Positions 35,774 through 44,384 of a stretch of 45,425 nucleotides of DNA are shown here, piece by piece. Source of the stretch: a bacterium (GTDB lineage: Bacteria > JAJVIF01 > JAGGVT01); the NCBI GenBank assembly GCA_021157815.1, contig JAGGVT010000181.1:1-45425 (forward strand), read 5' to 3'. The notes beneath the pieces were generated by a model. That model was given only the letters and a program-made list of their open reading frames with translations, did no database searches and had not been told where the DNA came from. Every line of letters starts with the position of its first letter. The first letter of the stretch is position 1. The translations under genes were made by a program, and so were the position numbers.

Positions 35774-36346
35774 ATGGAAGAAAAAGACATCGAGCTATTA
35801 TTAAAAAAACAACTGAGCGCAATCAAAGATGAAAACCTTCGCGAGAAAGTAGTGGAAACATGGATATTCGCTTGCGGGCATGGCAACTGGAAATCAATCG
35901 ATGAGCTAAAGAAAATCCCGTTTACACTTCTGACTGACACGCGCGGCGTAAGTTTTATCGAGCACACAATCGCTGTAACCGAGGGCGCGGTCGCGCTGGG
36001 GAAAGCTCAGGTTGAGAATTACGCGAACATGCCATATGAAATCAATTTCGATTATCTGTACGCCGGCGGACTTCTCCACGATGTCGGCAAGCTGATGGAG
36101 ATTGAACCTGACGGCAGCGGTGGATACCAAAAAAGCCTCGCGGGTAAATATATGCGCCACCCGATTTCCGGCGCGATTATCGCTGCGCAGGTTGGAATCC
36201 CCGAACCGGTTTTGAATATAATCATCTGCCACGCGAAAGAGGGCGATGGCCGTCCGCAGGTGGTCGAGGCCGTTTTGGTTCACCAGGCAGATTTCGCAAC
36301 GTTCAATCCGCTTGTCATGAAACAAAACGGATTATTGATTGAGTAA
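35774..36346 (+). CDS. HD-domain phosphohydrolase
   Basis: 190-residue metal-dependent HD-superfamily protein, probably a phosphohydrolase of a nucleotide or signalling molecule; the substrate is unknown. The metal ligands are visible in order: His of IEHTIAVT, His-Asp of GGLLHDVGKL, His of MRHPISGA, His of IICHAKEG and Asp of VHQADFATF. I used the ATG of MEEKDIELL; the open frame extends upstream only because the C element has no stop in that frame. Its position among TCA-type genes suggests a housekeeping or regulatory role but does not define it. Confidence 0.8.
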   Translation: MEEKDIELLLKKQLSAIKDENLREKVVETWIFACGHGNWKSIDELKKIPFTLLTDTRGVSFIEHTIAVTEGAVALGKAQVENYANMPYEINFDYLYAGGLLHDVGKLMEIEPDGSGGYQKSLAGKYMRHPISGAIIAAQVGIPEPVLNIIICHAKEGDGRPQVVEAVLVHQADFATFNPLVMKQNGLLIE

Positions 36347-36414
36347 ATATACACAACAATCTAAGGCTTTAGACGTTTTCTTTTTTAATATATGATTGTT
36401 GCATAATTATAAAT

Positions 36415-36605
36415 GGCTCTTCAATAAATCGTGTGGGTTGAGTTTAGATTGAGTAAAAAAAGGGGACTGTCCAAACCAAGTGAATAAATACAGTATAAAT
36501 AAGGGGTTACAGCATAGTATATTGATAACATCAGATTTGAAGCATCATGTGGACTGTCCCCTTTTTTTACGGGGGCAAATAACCCACACAATTTATTGAA
36601 GCGCC
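36415..36605 (+). repeat. Family B element, copy 4 (191-bp form)
   Basis: Same length class as copy 2, with inner arms GGGGACTGTCC and GGACTGTCCCC. No 8-bp duplication is found, because its right end fuses with C element 3. Confidence 0.85.
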
Positions 36606-36712
36606 CGGGTGCCGCCCACACATCACGTCTTTTTGTGATTTGTGGGTGAAATGTGTAACTTCGAAGCATGTCACCCATAAAGTCGAGACGACTGTATGGA
36701 CGGCACCCGGGC
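36603..36712 (+). repeat. Family C element 3
   Basis: The outer stem GCCCGGGTGCC with GGCACCCGGGC extends into the last three bases of the B element. The third hairpin is GTCG-AGA-CGAC, another compensated variant. A palindrome GCCATGCTTTAGCGTGGTGC follows at 36741-36760. Confidence 0.85.
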
Positions 36713-36808
36713 TTGTTTCATATTTTCTTAAATAAATAACGCCATGCTTTAGCGTGGTGCTCTACAATATAACTTGTACTCTACAAATAAAAAACACTGG
36801 TGCAAAAA

Positions 36809-38620
36809 ATGCCAAACACAATAATCGAAAAAATAATATCCGCACATTCGGATAAACCTGTAAAAGCGGGCGATATCGCGGATGTCACAATCGATGCTCG
36901 AATAGCGCGCGATTTCGGCGGCGCCAATGTCGTTAAAAATCTGCGGGATAATAATCTTGAACTGGATGATACATCCCGTACCTGTTTCACTTTCGACTGC
37001 AATCCGAGCGGCTCCGACCAAAAATACGCGACCAACCAGCAGATATGCCGTACTTTCGCGCGTGAGCGCGGGATGAAAATATTCGATATCAATTCAGGAA
37101 TAGGCACGCATATCGCCATAGACGAAGGACTAATCAAGCCGGGCGGCACGCTGGTTTCCACCGATTCACACGCGAATATCCTCGGCGCAATCGGAGCGTT
37201 TGGGCAGGGCATGGGCGACATGGATATCGCCGCGACTTTCGCGCATGGGAAAGTCTGGTTCAAGGTGCCAAAATCGATAAAAGTTACTCTCAAGGGGTTG
37301 CCGCCAAAGAACATATCGGCAAAAGATATTGCCTTGAAATTGCTTATTGAGTTTGGCGCATCCGGGCTTCTGGGATACGCGGCTGAATTCTACGGCGACG
37401 CGGTTGACAATCTTAAGCTGAGTGAACGGATTACTGTCGCGTCGATGGCTACCGAGATGGGCGGCATAATCGCGTTATTCCCTCCGAACGATGATGTAAT
37501 AAACGCCTGCCGTAAAGCAAACGATGACGACTTCGAGCCTGTTTATGCCGACGACGGCGCTCATTATGATAAATCAATTGAAATCGATATCAGCGGAATC
37601 GAGCCGTACATCTCCCGTCCCGGACATCCTGAGGACGTTGTCCCTGTTTCCCAAATCAAGGATTTGAAAATCGATTCAGTGTTCATCGGTTCATGCACAA
37701 ACGGCCGATTCGAGGACATGCAGATTGCCGCTGAAATTCTCAAAGGAAAAAAAGTCGCGCCGGGTGTGGTTTTAAAAATTGTCCCAACCACACGCGAAAT
37801 CTGGCAGCGATGCCTTGGTGAGGGCTTGATAGATATTTTCATGAAAGCGGGCGCTCTTGTCGGCAACGCCGGATGCGCCGGATGCGCCGCCGGACAGATC
37901 GGGCAAAACGGTCCCGGTGAAATCACAGTCAGCACGGGAAACCGTAATTTTGCCGGCAAGCAGGGAAAGGGAGAGGTCTATCTCGCGTCACCCGCGACAG
38001 TAGCGGCATCAGCAGTAGCGGGTATAATAACGTCCGCGGATAATATTCCCGACAAACCCGCGGTTTTCAGCATGTCGAAACCTGAAAAGGAATCTGTTGC
38101 TGGCGTGGAGAAAGAAACTCACAATGAATCCGCGCCGGTCGAGATGACAGGCCGTGTCTGGGTCATAGATGAAAACAACATTGATACCGACATGATTTTC
38201 CACAACCGATATCTTTCCATAACTGATATTTCCCAAATGGGACAATACACGTTCGACAATCTTGAGGGCTGGAAGAATTTTGCTGATAAAGCGAAACCCG
38301 GAGATATTGTAATCACAGGTTCCAATTTCGGCGCGGGGTCATCACGGCAGCAGGCGGTTGACTGTTTCAGAAGTCTGGGGATTCAGCTGATTATCGCAAA
38401 ATCGTTCGGGGCGATTTACGAGCGAAACGCAATTAACGCCGGAATGCCGATTATCACAGGCGATTTGATATCGTCAGGCATTAAGGACGGCGAGGAAATC
38501 ACGGTCAATATATCCTCTGGCATGGTTACACGACTCTCAACAAAAGAGGAAATACAGTTGGAACCGTCTTCGCAAATCCAGATGGAGATTTATAAAAAAG
38601 GCGGACTTCTGAAAATCTAA
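36809..38620 (+). CDS. Fused aconitase-superfamily protein (LeuC-LeuD type), atypical active site
   Basis: Hydro-lyase of 603 residues with a LeuC-like large domain (1 to about 415) and a LeuD-like swivel domain (from about 445, GRVWVIDENNIDTDMIFHNR) in one chain. Cluster-ligand cysteines are present: FIGSCTNGR (C296) and NAGCAGCAAGQ (C356, C359). The swivel loop FGAGSSRQQ is normal. However, the conserved Asp-His of the family (DHxxP) reads FDCNPSGSDQ, and DSHT reads DSHAN. It is therefore a divergent member whose substrate may not be citrate. It starts at ATG; GTG at 36800 is an alternative. It leads the group that ends with ATP-citrate lyase. Confidence 0.8.
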   Translation: MPNTIIEKIISAHSDKPVKAGDIADVTIDARIARDFGGANVVKNLRDNNLELDDTSRTCFTFDCNPSGSDQKYATNQQICRTFARERGMKIFDINSGIGTHIAIDEGLIKPGGTLVSTDSHANILGAIGAFGQGMGDMDIAATFAHGKVWFKVPKSIKVTLKGLPPKNISAKDIALKLLIEFGASGLLGYAAEFYGDAVDNLKLSERITVASMATEMGGIIALFPPNDDVINACRKANDDDFEPVYADDGAHYDKSIEIDISGIEPYISRPGHPEDVVPVSQIKDLKIDSVFIGSCTNGRFEDMQIAAEILKGKKVAPGVVLKIVPTTREIWQRCLGEGLIDIFMKAGALVGNAGCAGCAAGQIGQNGPGEITVSTGNRNFAGKQGKGEVYLASPATVAASAVAGIITSADNIPDKPAVFSMSKPEKESVAGVEKETHNESAPVEMTGRVWVIDENNIDTDMIFHNRYLSITDISQMGQYTFDNLEGWKNFADKAKPGDIVITGSNFGAGSSRQQAVDCFRSLGIQLIIAKSFGAIYERNAINAGMPIITGDLISSGIKDGEEITVNISSGMVTRLSTKEEIQLEPSSQIQMEIYKKGGLLKI

Positions 38621-38638
38621 CCGCGAGGTGCAGACTAA

Positions 38639-39901
38639 ATGGGAATGACATTCGCGCAGAAAGTGTTGGCTAACAGGTCTGGAAATGGCCATGTCGAGGT
38701 TGGGCAAATTGTAACAGTCAGCCCCGACCATGTCCTGACCCACGACAACACAGCCGCTATCATTGGAAAAATCACCGACGAGCTTGATAAATACGGGGTA
38801 GTCAATCCTGAACTTTTGATAATTGTACTCGACCATGTTATCCCCGCGGCGACTGAAAAAAACGCGGCGGAACATAAAAAAATCCGCGAGTATGTAAATA
38901 AACATTCCATTAAAAACTTTTTTGATATAGGCGAGGGAATCTGCCATCAGGTTGTTTACGAAAATGGATTCGCCCTGCCGGGCGGACTCATCCTCGGAAG
39001 CGATTCCCACACCTGTTCCTACGGCGCGGTTGGCACCTTCTCATCGGGAATTGACCGCACTGAATCCGCGGCGCTTATGCTGACAGGCGAAACGTGGCTT
39101 AAAGTCCCCCCCACAATTAAAATCACACTCAACGGAATTTTGAATCCACCGGTGTCGGCAAAGGATCTCGTTCTGCACATAATCGGCGATATCGGCGCAG
39201 ACGGCGCCAACTACTGCGCTGTTGAATTTCATGGCGATATCGCAAACCTGCAAATGGATGACCGTTTCACAATCGCGAACATGGGAATCGAAATGGGCGC
39301 TAAAATCGCGGTGTTCCCCGTTGATGAAATCACGGAAAGTTTTTTAACAGAGCACGGCGTTTCACCTGACATGTATGATGCTGTATTCGCTGACCCTGAT
39401 GCCTCCTACATTCAGGAACTTGTTTACAATCTCGATGAAATCAAGCCTGTCCTGTCCTGTCCCCATACAGTTGATAATGTGAAACAAGTTTCTGAAATTA
39501 GGGAACTTGAAATAGACCAGTGTTTAATAGGGACTTGCACAAACGGACGATTAAGCGACTTGCGCGTCGCGGCTGAAATTCTCAAGGGCAAAATAATCGC
39601 GCGAAACATCAGGCTTCTGATTCTACCCGCATCGAAAAGGATTTACAGGGAAGCGATGCAGGAAGGTTTATTCGAAATCTTTATAAATGCCGGAGCGGTT
39701 ATTCTCCCACCGGGATGCGGTCCCTGTCTGGGAGCGCATCAGGGAGCGCTCGCGCCCGGTGAAATATGCCTGAGCACTGCTAATCGAAATTTCAAGGGAC
39801 GTATGGGATGCAAGGATGCCGAAATCTATCTCGCATCTCCCGCGACAGTAGCGGCATCGGCAATCACAGGAAAAATCACCAATCCGGAGGATGTGAAATA
39901 A
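38639..39901 (+). CDS. Aconitase/isopropylmalate dehydratase large subunit (LeuC/HacA type)
   Basis: 420-residue large subunit of a two-subunit [4Fe-4S] hydro-lyase. Canonical motifs are VSPDHVLTHDN, IIVLDHVIPA, GEGICHQVVYENG and LGSDSHTCSYGAVGTFSSG, and the cluster ligands are in LIGTCTNGR and PPGCGPCLGAHQG. It fits the archaeal-type LeuC/homoaconitase group, members of which act on isopropylmalate, homocitrate or citrate. Its location between isocitrate-dehydrogenase-like and ATP-citrate lyase genes favours citrate/isocitrate. GAGGTG lies 8 bases before the ATG, and the small-subunit gene begins 2 bp after the stop. Confidence 0.88.
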   Translation: MGMTFAQKVLANRSGNGHVEVGQIVTVSPDHVLTHDNTAAIIGKITDELDKYGVVNPELLIIVLDHVIPAATEKNAAEHKKIREYVNKHSIKNFFDIGEGICHQVVYENGFALPGGLILGSDSHTCSYGAVGTFSSGIDRTESAALMLTGETWLKVPPTIKITLNGILNPPVSAKDLVLHIIGDIGADGANYCAVEFHGDIANLQMDDRFTIANMGIEMGAKIAVFPVDEITESFLTEHGVSPDMYDAVFADPDASYIQELVYNLDEIKPVLSCPHTVDNVKQVSEIRELEIDQCLIGTCTNGRLSDLRVAAEILKGKIIARNIRLLILPASKRIYREAMQEGLFEIFINAGAVILPPGCGPCLGAHQGALAPGEICLSTANRNFKGRMGCKDAEIYLASPATVAASAITGKITNPEDVK

Positions 39902-39903
39902 AA

Positions 39904-40392
39904 ATGAAAGTCTGGAAATACGGCAACGACATAAACACCGACATGCTTTTCCCCGGCAAGTACACATACACATGCTCAACCGTGGATGAAATCAAACCGC
40001 ACCTTCTCGAGGACCTTGACCCGGATTTCGCATCACAGGTGCAATCTGGCGATATACTGTTCGCTGGAAAAAATTTCGGATGCGGATCATCGCGTGAACA
40101 ACCCGCGTTAGGTTTAAAAGCGGTCGGAATAAAAGCAATCGTAGCTGAAAGTTTCGCGCGCATTTTCTTCCGAGCATCAATCAACCAGGGACTTCTTCTG
40201 ATAGAATGTCGCGATGCCGTTAGCGCATTCAAAGAGGGCGATTCAGTGGATATTGACATAGCCAGCGGAACAATTAACGTAGGCGGCAAAGAATTCACAT
40301 TCCCGAAACTGCCTGATGAAATAATGGCGATAAGCGACGCTGGCGGATTGCTTGAATATACAAGAAAAAAACTGGCTGGACGAAACCTTTAA
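39904..40392 (+). CDS. Aconitase/isopropylmalate dehydratase small subunit (LeuD type)
   Basis: 162-residue swivel subunit that completes the active site of the preceding large subunit. It shows YGNDINTDMLFPGKYTYTCS and NFGCGSSREQPALGLKAVG, with the Ser-Ser-Arg substrate contacts, and ESFARIFFRASINQGLLLIE. The specificity loop YTYT after the GK differs from the common YLVY-like loop of isopropylmalate enzymes, so substrate is open. ATG at 39904 with GGAGG upstream. Confidence 0.88.
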   Translation: MKVWKYGNDINTDMLFPGKYTYTCSTVDEIKPHLLEDLDPDFASQVQSGDILFAGKNFGCGSSREQPALGLKAVGIKAIVAESFARIFFRASINQGLLLIECRDAVSAFKEGDSVDIDIASGTINVGGKEFTFPKLPDEIMAISDAGGLLEYTRKKLAGRNL

Positions 40393-40407
40393 AAAGAGAA
40401 TTAATTG

Positions 40408-40484
40408 GTAGCCCGGCTTCTCATTAACCAGGGTGATGCGTGGATATTAACTATGTTTTCCCAGCTAATGAGAAGCCGGACTAC
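40408..40484. repeat. Family E hairpin
   Basis: GTAGCCCGGCTTCTCATTA (40408-40426) and TAATGAGAAGCCGGACTAC (40466-40484) are inverted with one mismatch around 39 bases. It separates leuD-like from aclB and may attenuate transcription. Confidence 0.75.
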
Positions 40485-40501
40485 AATAAAATGGTGCGCA
40501 A

Positions 40502-41788
40502 ATGAGACTATACGAAAACGAAGCGAAAAAAGTCTTTCAAACTGAGGGAATCGAAGTTCCTGCGCAGTACGGCATCACCTGCACTGCGGATGATATCAAA
40601 TTGCACGCGGATGATTTCCAATTTCCGATCATGATTAAATCGCTGGTTCTGGTCGGCGGACGCGGCAAGGCAGGCGGGATCAAAAAAGCCGACAGCGCGG
40701 ATGATGCATCCAAACTGGCATCCGAAATGCTCGGATTGAAGATCAAAGGTTACCCGGTGGAAATCCTGATGCTCGAAAACGCTGTCGAGGAAATCGGCGC
40801 TTGTTATGTCGGAGTCACCATGAACCCCGCGAATTACAACGTAATCATGATGGTCAGCCCGTCAGGCGGTGTCGATATCGAGCAGGTCGCGAAGGAAAAT
40901 CCGGAAGCGATTTTAAAAATCGAACTGCCGAACAACGACAAAGAACTGCCGGATGACATCGCGGCTAAATTCGCCGAATTCCTCGCAAAGGGAATCGATG
41001 GCGGCGAAAAACATCTCGACAAATTAAAAAACATAATCGCGAAAACGTTCGCAACTTTCCAAAAGTACGACTGCAAAGTCGCCGAGATTAATCCGTTGAT
41101 TATCACTCCCGATGGACCTGTCGCCGCTGATGCGAAAATGGTTCTCGATGACAACGCGCTCTACCGCCAATCGGATATCCTTAACATTCTCGGAATTAAG
41201 GAAACCCGCCATGATGTCTCCGAGCCGACTAAAAATGAGGTTCGCGCGCGGGAGGGCGGCTTTATTTACGTTGACCTTCTCGATGAGGATTTCAAAAAAG
41301 ATCCGGAAAAATTATATGTCGGACTCGTCCCCGGCGGCGCGGGGTACGGCATTTTCTCAATCGACGAAACCGCCAATGTCGGAGAGCGTTTCTTCGATGA
41401 CCGTGTCGTGCCGGTAAACTTCATGGACTCCGGCGGCGGCCCCAAGCTAAAAGGCGTTATCGAAATGTTCAGCCTCCTGATGGATTATGAGATTGTCGAT
41501 TTGATAATAACATCACGATTCGGCGGGATATCCAGTTGCGATACATTTATCCGCGGACTTATTGAGTGCATCAGGCAGCGAAAGAAAGAGGGCAAACGAG
41601 TGCTTCCTGTTTATGGCCGCATGGTCGGGACCGACCTTCCAGGCGCGCGCGATTTCCTTGAAAACGCGAAACGCGAAACTCCCGATGAACTCAAGGATAT
41701 GCACATCTATGTCGGCAACCAAATCATAATGGCTGAGGTTATCAAAGAGGGCATTCAAAAAGCGTTCGAAACGAAGGGATGGAAATAA
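40502..41788 (+). CDS. aclB: ATP-citrate lyase, ATP-grasp subunit
   Basis: 428-residue subunit homologous to succinyl-CoA synthetase beta. With AclA it cleaves citrate using ATP and CoA to acetyl-CoA and oxaloacetate, the key step of the reductive TCA cycle. The ATP-grasp loop VGGRGKAGGIKKA (about 51-63) and CKVAEINPL (191-199, metal site) are present. The C-terminal CoA-ligase domain has GLVPGGAGYG and NFMDSGGGP. Succinyl-CoA synthetase is the alternative, but the citrate-synthase domain fused to the partner argues for citrate lyase. Its stop overlaps the next ATG (TAATG). Confidence 0.85.
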   Translation: MRLYENEAKKVFQTEGIEVPAQYGITCTADDIKLHADDFQFPIMIKSLVLVGGRGKAGGIKKADSADDASKLASEMLGLKIKGYPVEILMLENAVEEIGACYVGVTMNPANYNVIMMVSPSGGVDIEQVAKENPEAILKIELPNNDKELPDDIAAKFAEFLAKGIDGGEKHLDKLKNIIAKTFATFQKYDCKVAEINPLIITPDGPVAADAKMVLDDNALYRQSDILNILGIKETRHDVSEPTKNEVRAREGGFIYVDLLDEDFKKDPEKLYVGLVPGGAGYGIFSIDETANVGERFFDDRVVPVNFMDSGGGPKLKGVIEMFSLLMDYEIVDLIITSRFGGISSCDTFIRGLIECIRQRKKEGKRVLPVYGRMVGTDLPGARDFLENAKRETPDELKDMHIYVGNQIIMAEVIKEGIQKAFETKGWK

Positions 41789-43932
41789 TGAGCGAAAAAA
41801 TCAATGCGACAGACGGCATGCTGTTTTACATTACAAGCAGGATTCGACCCGAACTCGCAAAACGAATCCGTGAAACAAACCGCCTTGAGACTGTGGTAAT
41901 TGGGCTTGGCGGACAAGGCACCAAACACGCTGGATTAATGCACGATTACGGCTCCGAGGTTGTCGCCGGAGTCGCGCCATCAAAAGGCGGAAGCCGTATT
42001 CATGAGACTATTCCGGTTTACAATTCAGTTTCGGAATGCCTTGAGGAACATCCGAATGTGGTCGCCGCGAGTATCTGGCGGCACTATTCAACCGCGAAAG
42101 ATGCCGCAATCGAGGCAATCGAATCCGGAATCCCAATTATAGTGCTTATCACAGAGGGTATCCCCCTCAGGGATGTCCGCGATATCCTTGTCGCCGCCAG
42201 AAAACACAACACTGTCCTGATTGGCGGAAACACACCGGGAATAATCTTCCCGCCTGAGAGAATAAAAGTCGGAATGCTGCCGGACGTTTTCTATCCTGAG
42301 GAAACCGAGAACGGAAAACCCGGTGCGAAAGGCATTACGATTATTTCCAGAAGCGGTGCGATTCTCTATCACCTCTCGGACGCTATGGCTAGCGTTGGAA
42401 TCGCGCAGAATGCGGTAATCGGAATCGGCGGCGATGGCGCTATCGGCTCGGTTTTTACAGACCTTGTCCCGCTTGCGATGGGTTATGAAAATACGGATTT
42501 GGTTATTGTGGCTGGTGAAATCGGTGGAATGCAGGAAGAGCTTCTCGCTCAGCATATCAAGGACAATCCCGCACTATACACCAAACCCCTTGTCGCGATG
42601 CTGTCCGGCGCGCATGCTCCTGAGGGCAAAACCATGGGACACGCCGGAGCGATTGTTACTCCCGGAATGGAAACCGGCACTTTCAAATCGAAAAAAGCCG
42701 CGCTTGAATCCGCCGGAGTTACCGTTGTAAACAGCCAGTTCGACCTCATTGACGCCGTAAAGGAAAAGCTAAATAACAAAACCTATTTCAAACCTGAGCG
42801 TTATTATGAAAAAATGCGCCAGATTTGGGAGGCGCCGCCTCCGAAAGCGGGTTGGGGTACGATGGTCACCAAAGTCGAGCCTAACAACCTTGTCGTGCGT
42901 GGTTACAAACTGCAGCAACTTGTCGAACATTCAAACCTTATCGAGGTCGCGCATCTCATTGTTACAGGTGAACTTCCCGATGCCGACACAATAAAGTCGC
43001 TCACGAAACTCGCTGTCGATGCCGCTATGAAACCTCTTCCCGATGTTTACCGCAATCCGAACGAGGATGTTTCCAAAACATTCGAGAAATATCTTATCAA
43101 CGATGAGGAACTCGCGACTTTCAATCCGGATGGCAAACTCGCTCAATCCGAAAAAACCATATTCTGCCTCGGGCGAGTCGCGGCTTACCTCGCGAAAATA
43201 CTCGGCAACGATTCAATCCTGACGGAAATCAAATCTGATGAACCGTTCTCAAATGTGATTTACAAAGTGATTACAGGCGAAACGAAAGTTGATTCCGCCA
43301 AAGCGCGAATGTTGGAAGCGATGATTGTCGCCAGCATCGATCATGGTGTAACACCACCATCCGCCCAGGCAACGATTCTGGTTGCAACTGTCCGACCAGC
43401 GTATGAAGTCGCGGTCGCTCACGGCGTTGGCGCTATCACAGATATTCACGGCGGCGCCGGGCAGAAAGCCGCGGCGTTTTTCACAGCATGCGCTGAATTC
43501 GCCAAAAAGGAAAATGTGTCAATTGAGGATGCAACTACTGCCAAGATGAAAGAATACATTGCGACTGGCAAACGAATCGAGGGCATGGGACACAGAGTTC
43601 ACACACAAGACCCGCGCCGTGATGTTCTCTGGCAGCTGGTCGATAAAAGCGGCATGGCGGGAGACTGCATCGCGATTTCAAAAATCGCCGGCGACATTTT
43701 CGAATCAGTCCGCGGCATGAGCCTTCCAATCAACGTGGATGGCGTAATCGGCGCGATAATCGCTGACATGGGACTTGATCCGAAACTCGCAAAAGCCCTG
43801 TTTATCTATGGCAGAGTTGCCGGACTATCCGCGCATTATTTCGAGGAAATAGCCACACAGGCTAGAATGCGAAGAATCAATTTCGCACAGGCTGTTTACA
43901 AAGGCGTTGGGGAAAGAGAATATCCAGTTTAA
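41788..43932 (+). CDS. aclA: ATP-citrate lyase, catalytic subunit with citrate-synthase domain
   Basis: 714 residues: a succinyl-CoA synthetase alpha-like part (about 1-330) fused to a citrate-synthase-like lyase part (about 360-714). The phospho-histidine is in MGHAGAIVTPG (H285). Lyase residues are in DHGVTPPSAQ (H519), GMGHRVH (H602) and PINVDGVIGAI (D651). This is the AclA architecture of Chlorobium-type and eukaryotic enzymes. The length exceeds Chlorobium AclA (about 610). The ATG at 41788, overlapping the aclB stop, was preferred to one 9 bp upstream. Coupling fits a fixed-ratio complex. Confidence 0.9.
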   Translation: MSEKINATDGMLFYITSRIRPELAKRIRETNRLETVVIGLGGQGTKHAGLMHDYGSEVVAGVAPSKGGSRIHETIPVYNSVSECLEEHPNVVAASIWRHYSTAKDAAIEAIESGIPIIVLITEGIPLRDVRDILVAARKHNTVLIGGNTPGIIFPPERIKVGMLPDVFYPEETENGKPGAKGITIISRSGAILYHLSDAMASVGIAQNAVIGIGGDGAIGSVFTDLVPLAMGYENTDLVIVAGEIGGMQEELLAQHIKDNPALYTKPLVAMLSGAHAPEGKTMGHAGAIVTPGMETGTFKSKKAALESAGVTVVNSQFDLIDAVKEKLNNKTYFKPERYYEKMRQIWEAPPPKAGWGTMVTKVEPNNLVVRGYKLQQLVEHSNLIEVAHLIVTGELPDADTIKSLTKLAVDAAMKPLPDVYRNPNEDVSKTFEKYLINDEELATFNPDGKLAQSEKTIFCLGRVAAYLAKILGNDSILTEIKSDEPFSNVIYKVITGETKVDSAKARMLEAMIVASIDHGVTPPSAQATILVATVRPAYEVAVAHGVGAITDIHGGAGQKAAAFFTACAEFAKKENVSIEDATTAKMKEYIATGKRIEGMGHRVHTQDPRRDVLWQLVDKSGMAGDCIAISKIAGDIFESVRGMSLPINVDGVIGAIIADMGLDPKLAKALFIYGRVAGLSAHYFEEIATQARMRRINFAQAVYKGVGEREYPV

Positions 43933-43991
43933 AATTCTTCGTTGGTTGGGATAATAAATATATATCTGATTTTTTTTAACGAGGTGTTTGA

Positions 43992-44360
43992 ATGGACTGG
44001 ATAAGCTGCCAAAACGTCTTCAACTCAATTACACAGGAAAGCCAGCAGCAACAGATGAAATTCACATCGCCGCTAACTCGGGCAATCGGTGATTTCTACC
44101 GCCAATTATCAGTTTTACCGGATGATCGCCGCTCCGGTTATTGGATTCACCACGGCGGAACCGTACAAAAATGGTCGCAGGAGGAATTGTTCCGATTGGG
44201 TTATACTGACCAGAGGTTTAAATTTAAAAAAAACGGAACTCATGTCAAGGTTGAATTCATGGCACAGAACCTGACCAGCGGTTCGCCGATTGAAACTCTC
44301 GGCCAGGACACTATTGAGGTTGTCCTGCAGGCGTTTTATATCGCCATTAAAGATAAATGA
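43992..44360 (+). CDS. Hypothetical protein
   Basis: 122 residues, not recognised. It has no signal peptide or membrane segment and looks like a small soluble alpha/beta protein (TSPLTRAIGDFYRQLSVLPD, then WIHHGGTVQKWSQEELFRLG). Ribosome site GAGGTG and ATG are clear, so it is a real gene. It sits between aclA and pyrK, 59 bp after the former. Confidence 0.7.
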   Translation: MDWISCQNVFNSITQESQQQQMKFTSPLTRAIGDFYRQLSVLPDDRRSGYWIHHGGTVQKWSQEELFRLGYTDQRFKFKKNGTHVKVEFMAQNLTSGSPIETLGQDTIEVVLQAFYIAIKDK

Positions 44361-44384
44361 TATAATCTCCATTATTAAATAACC

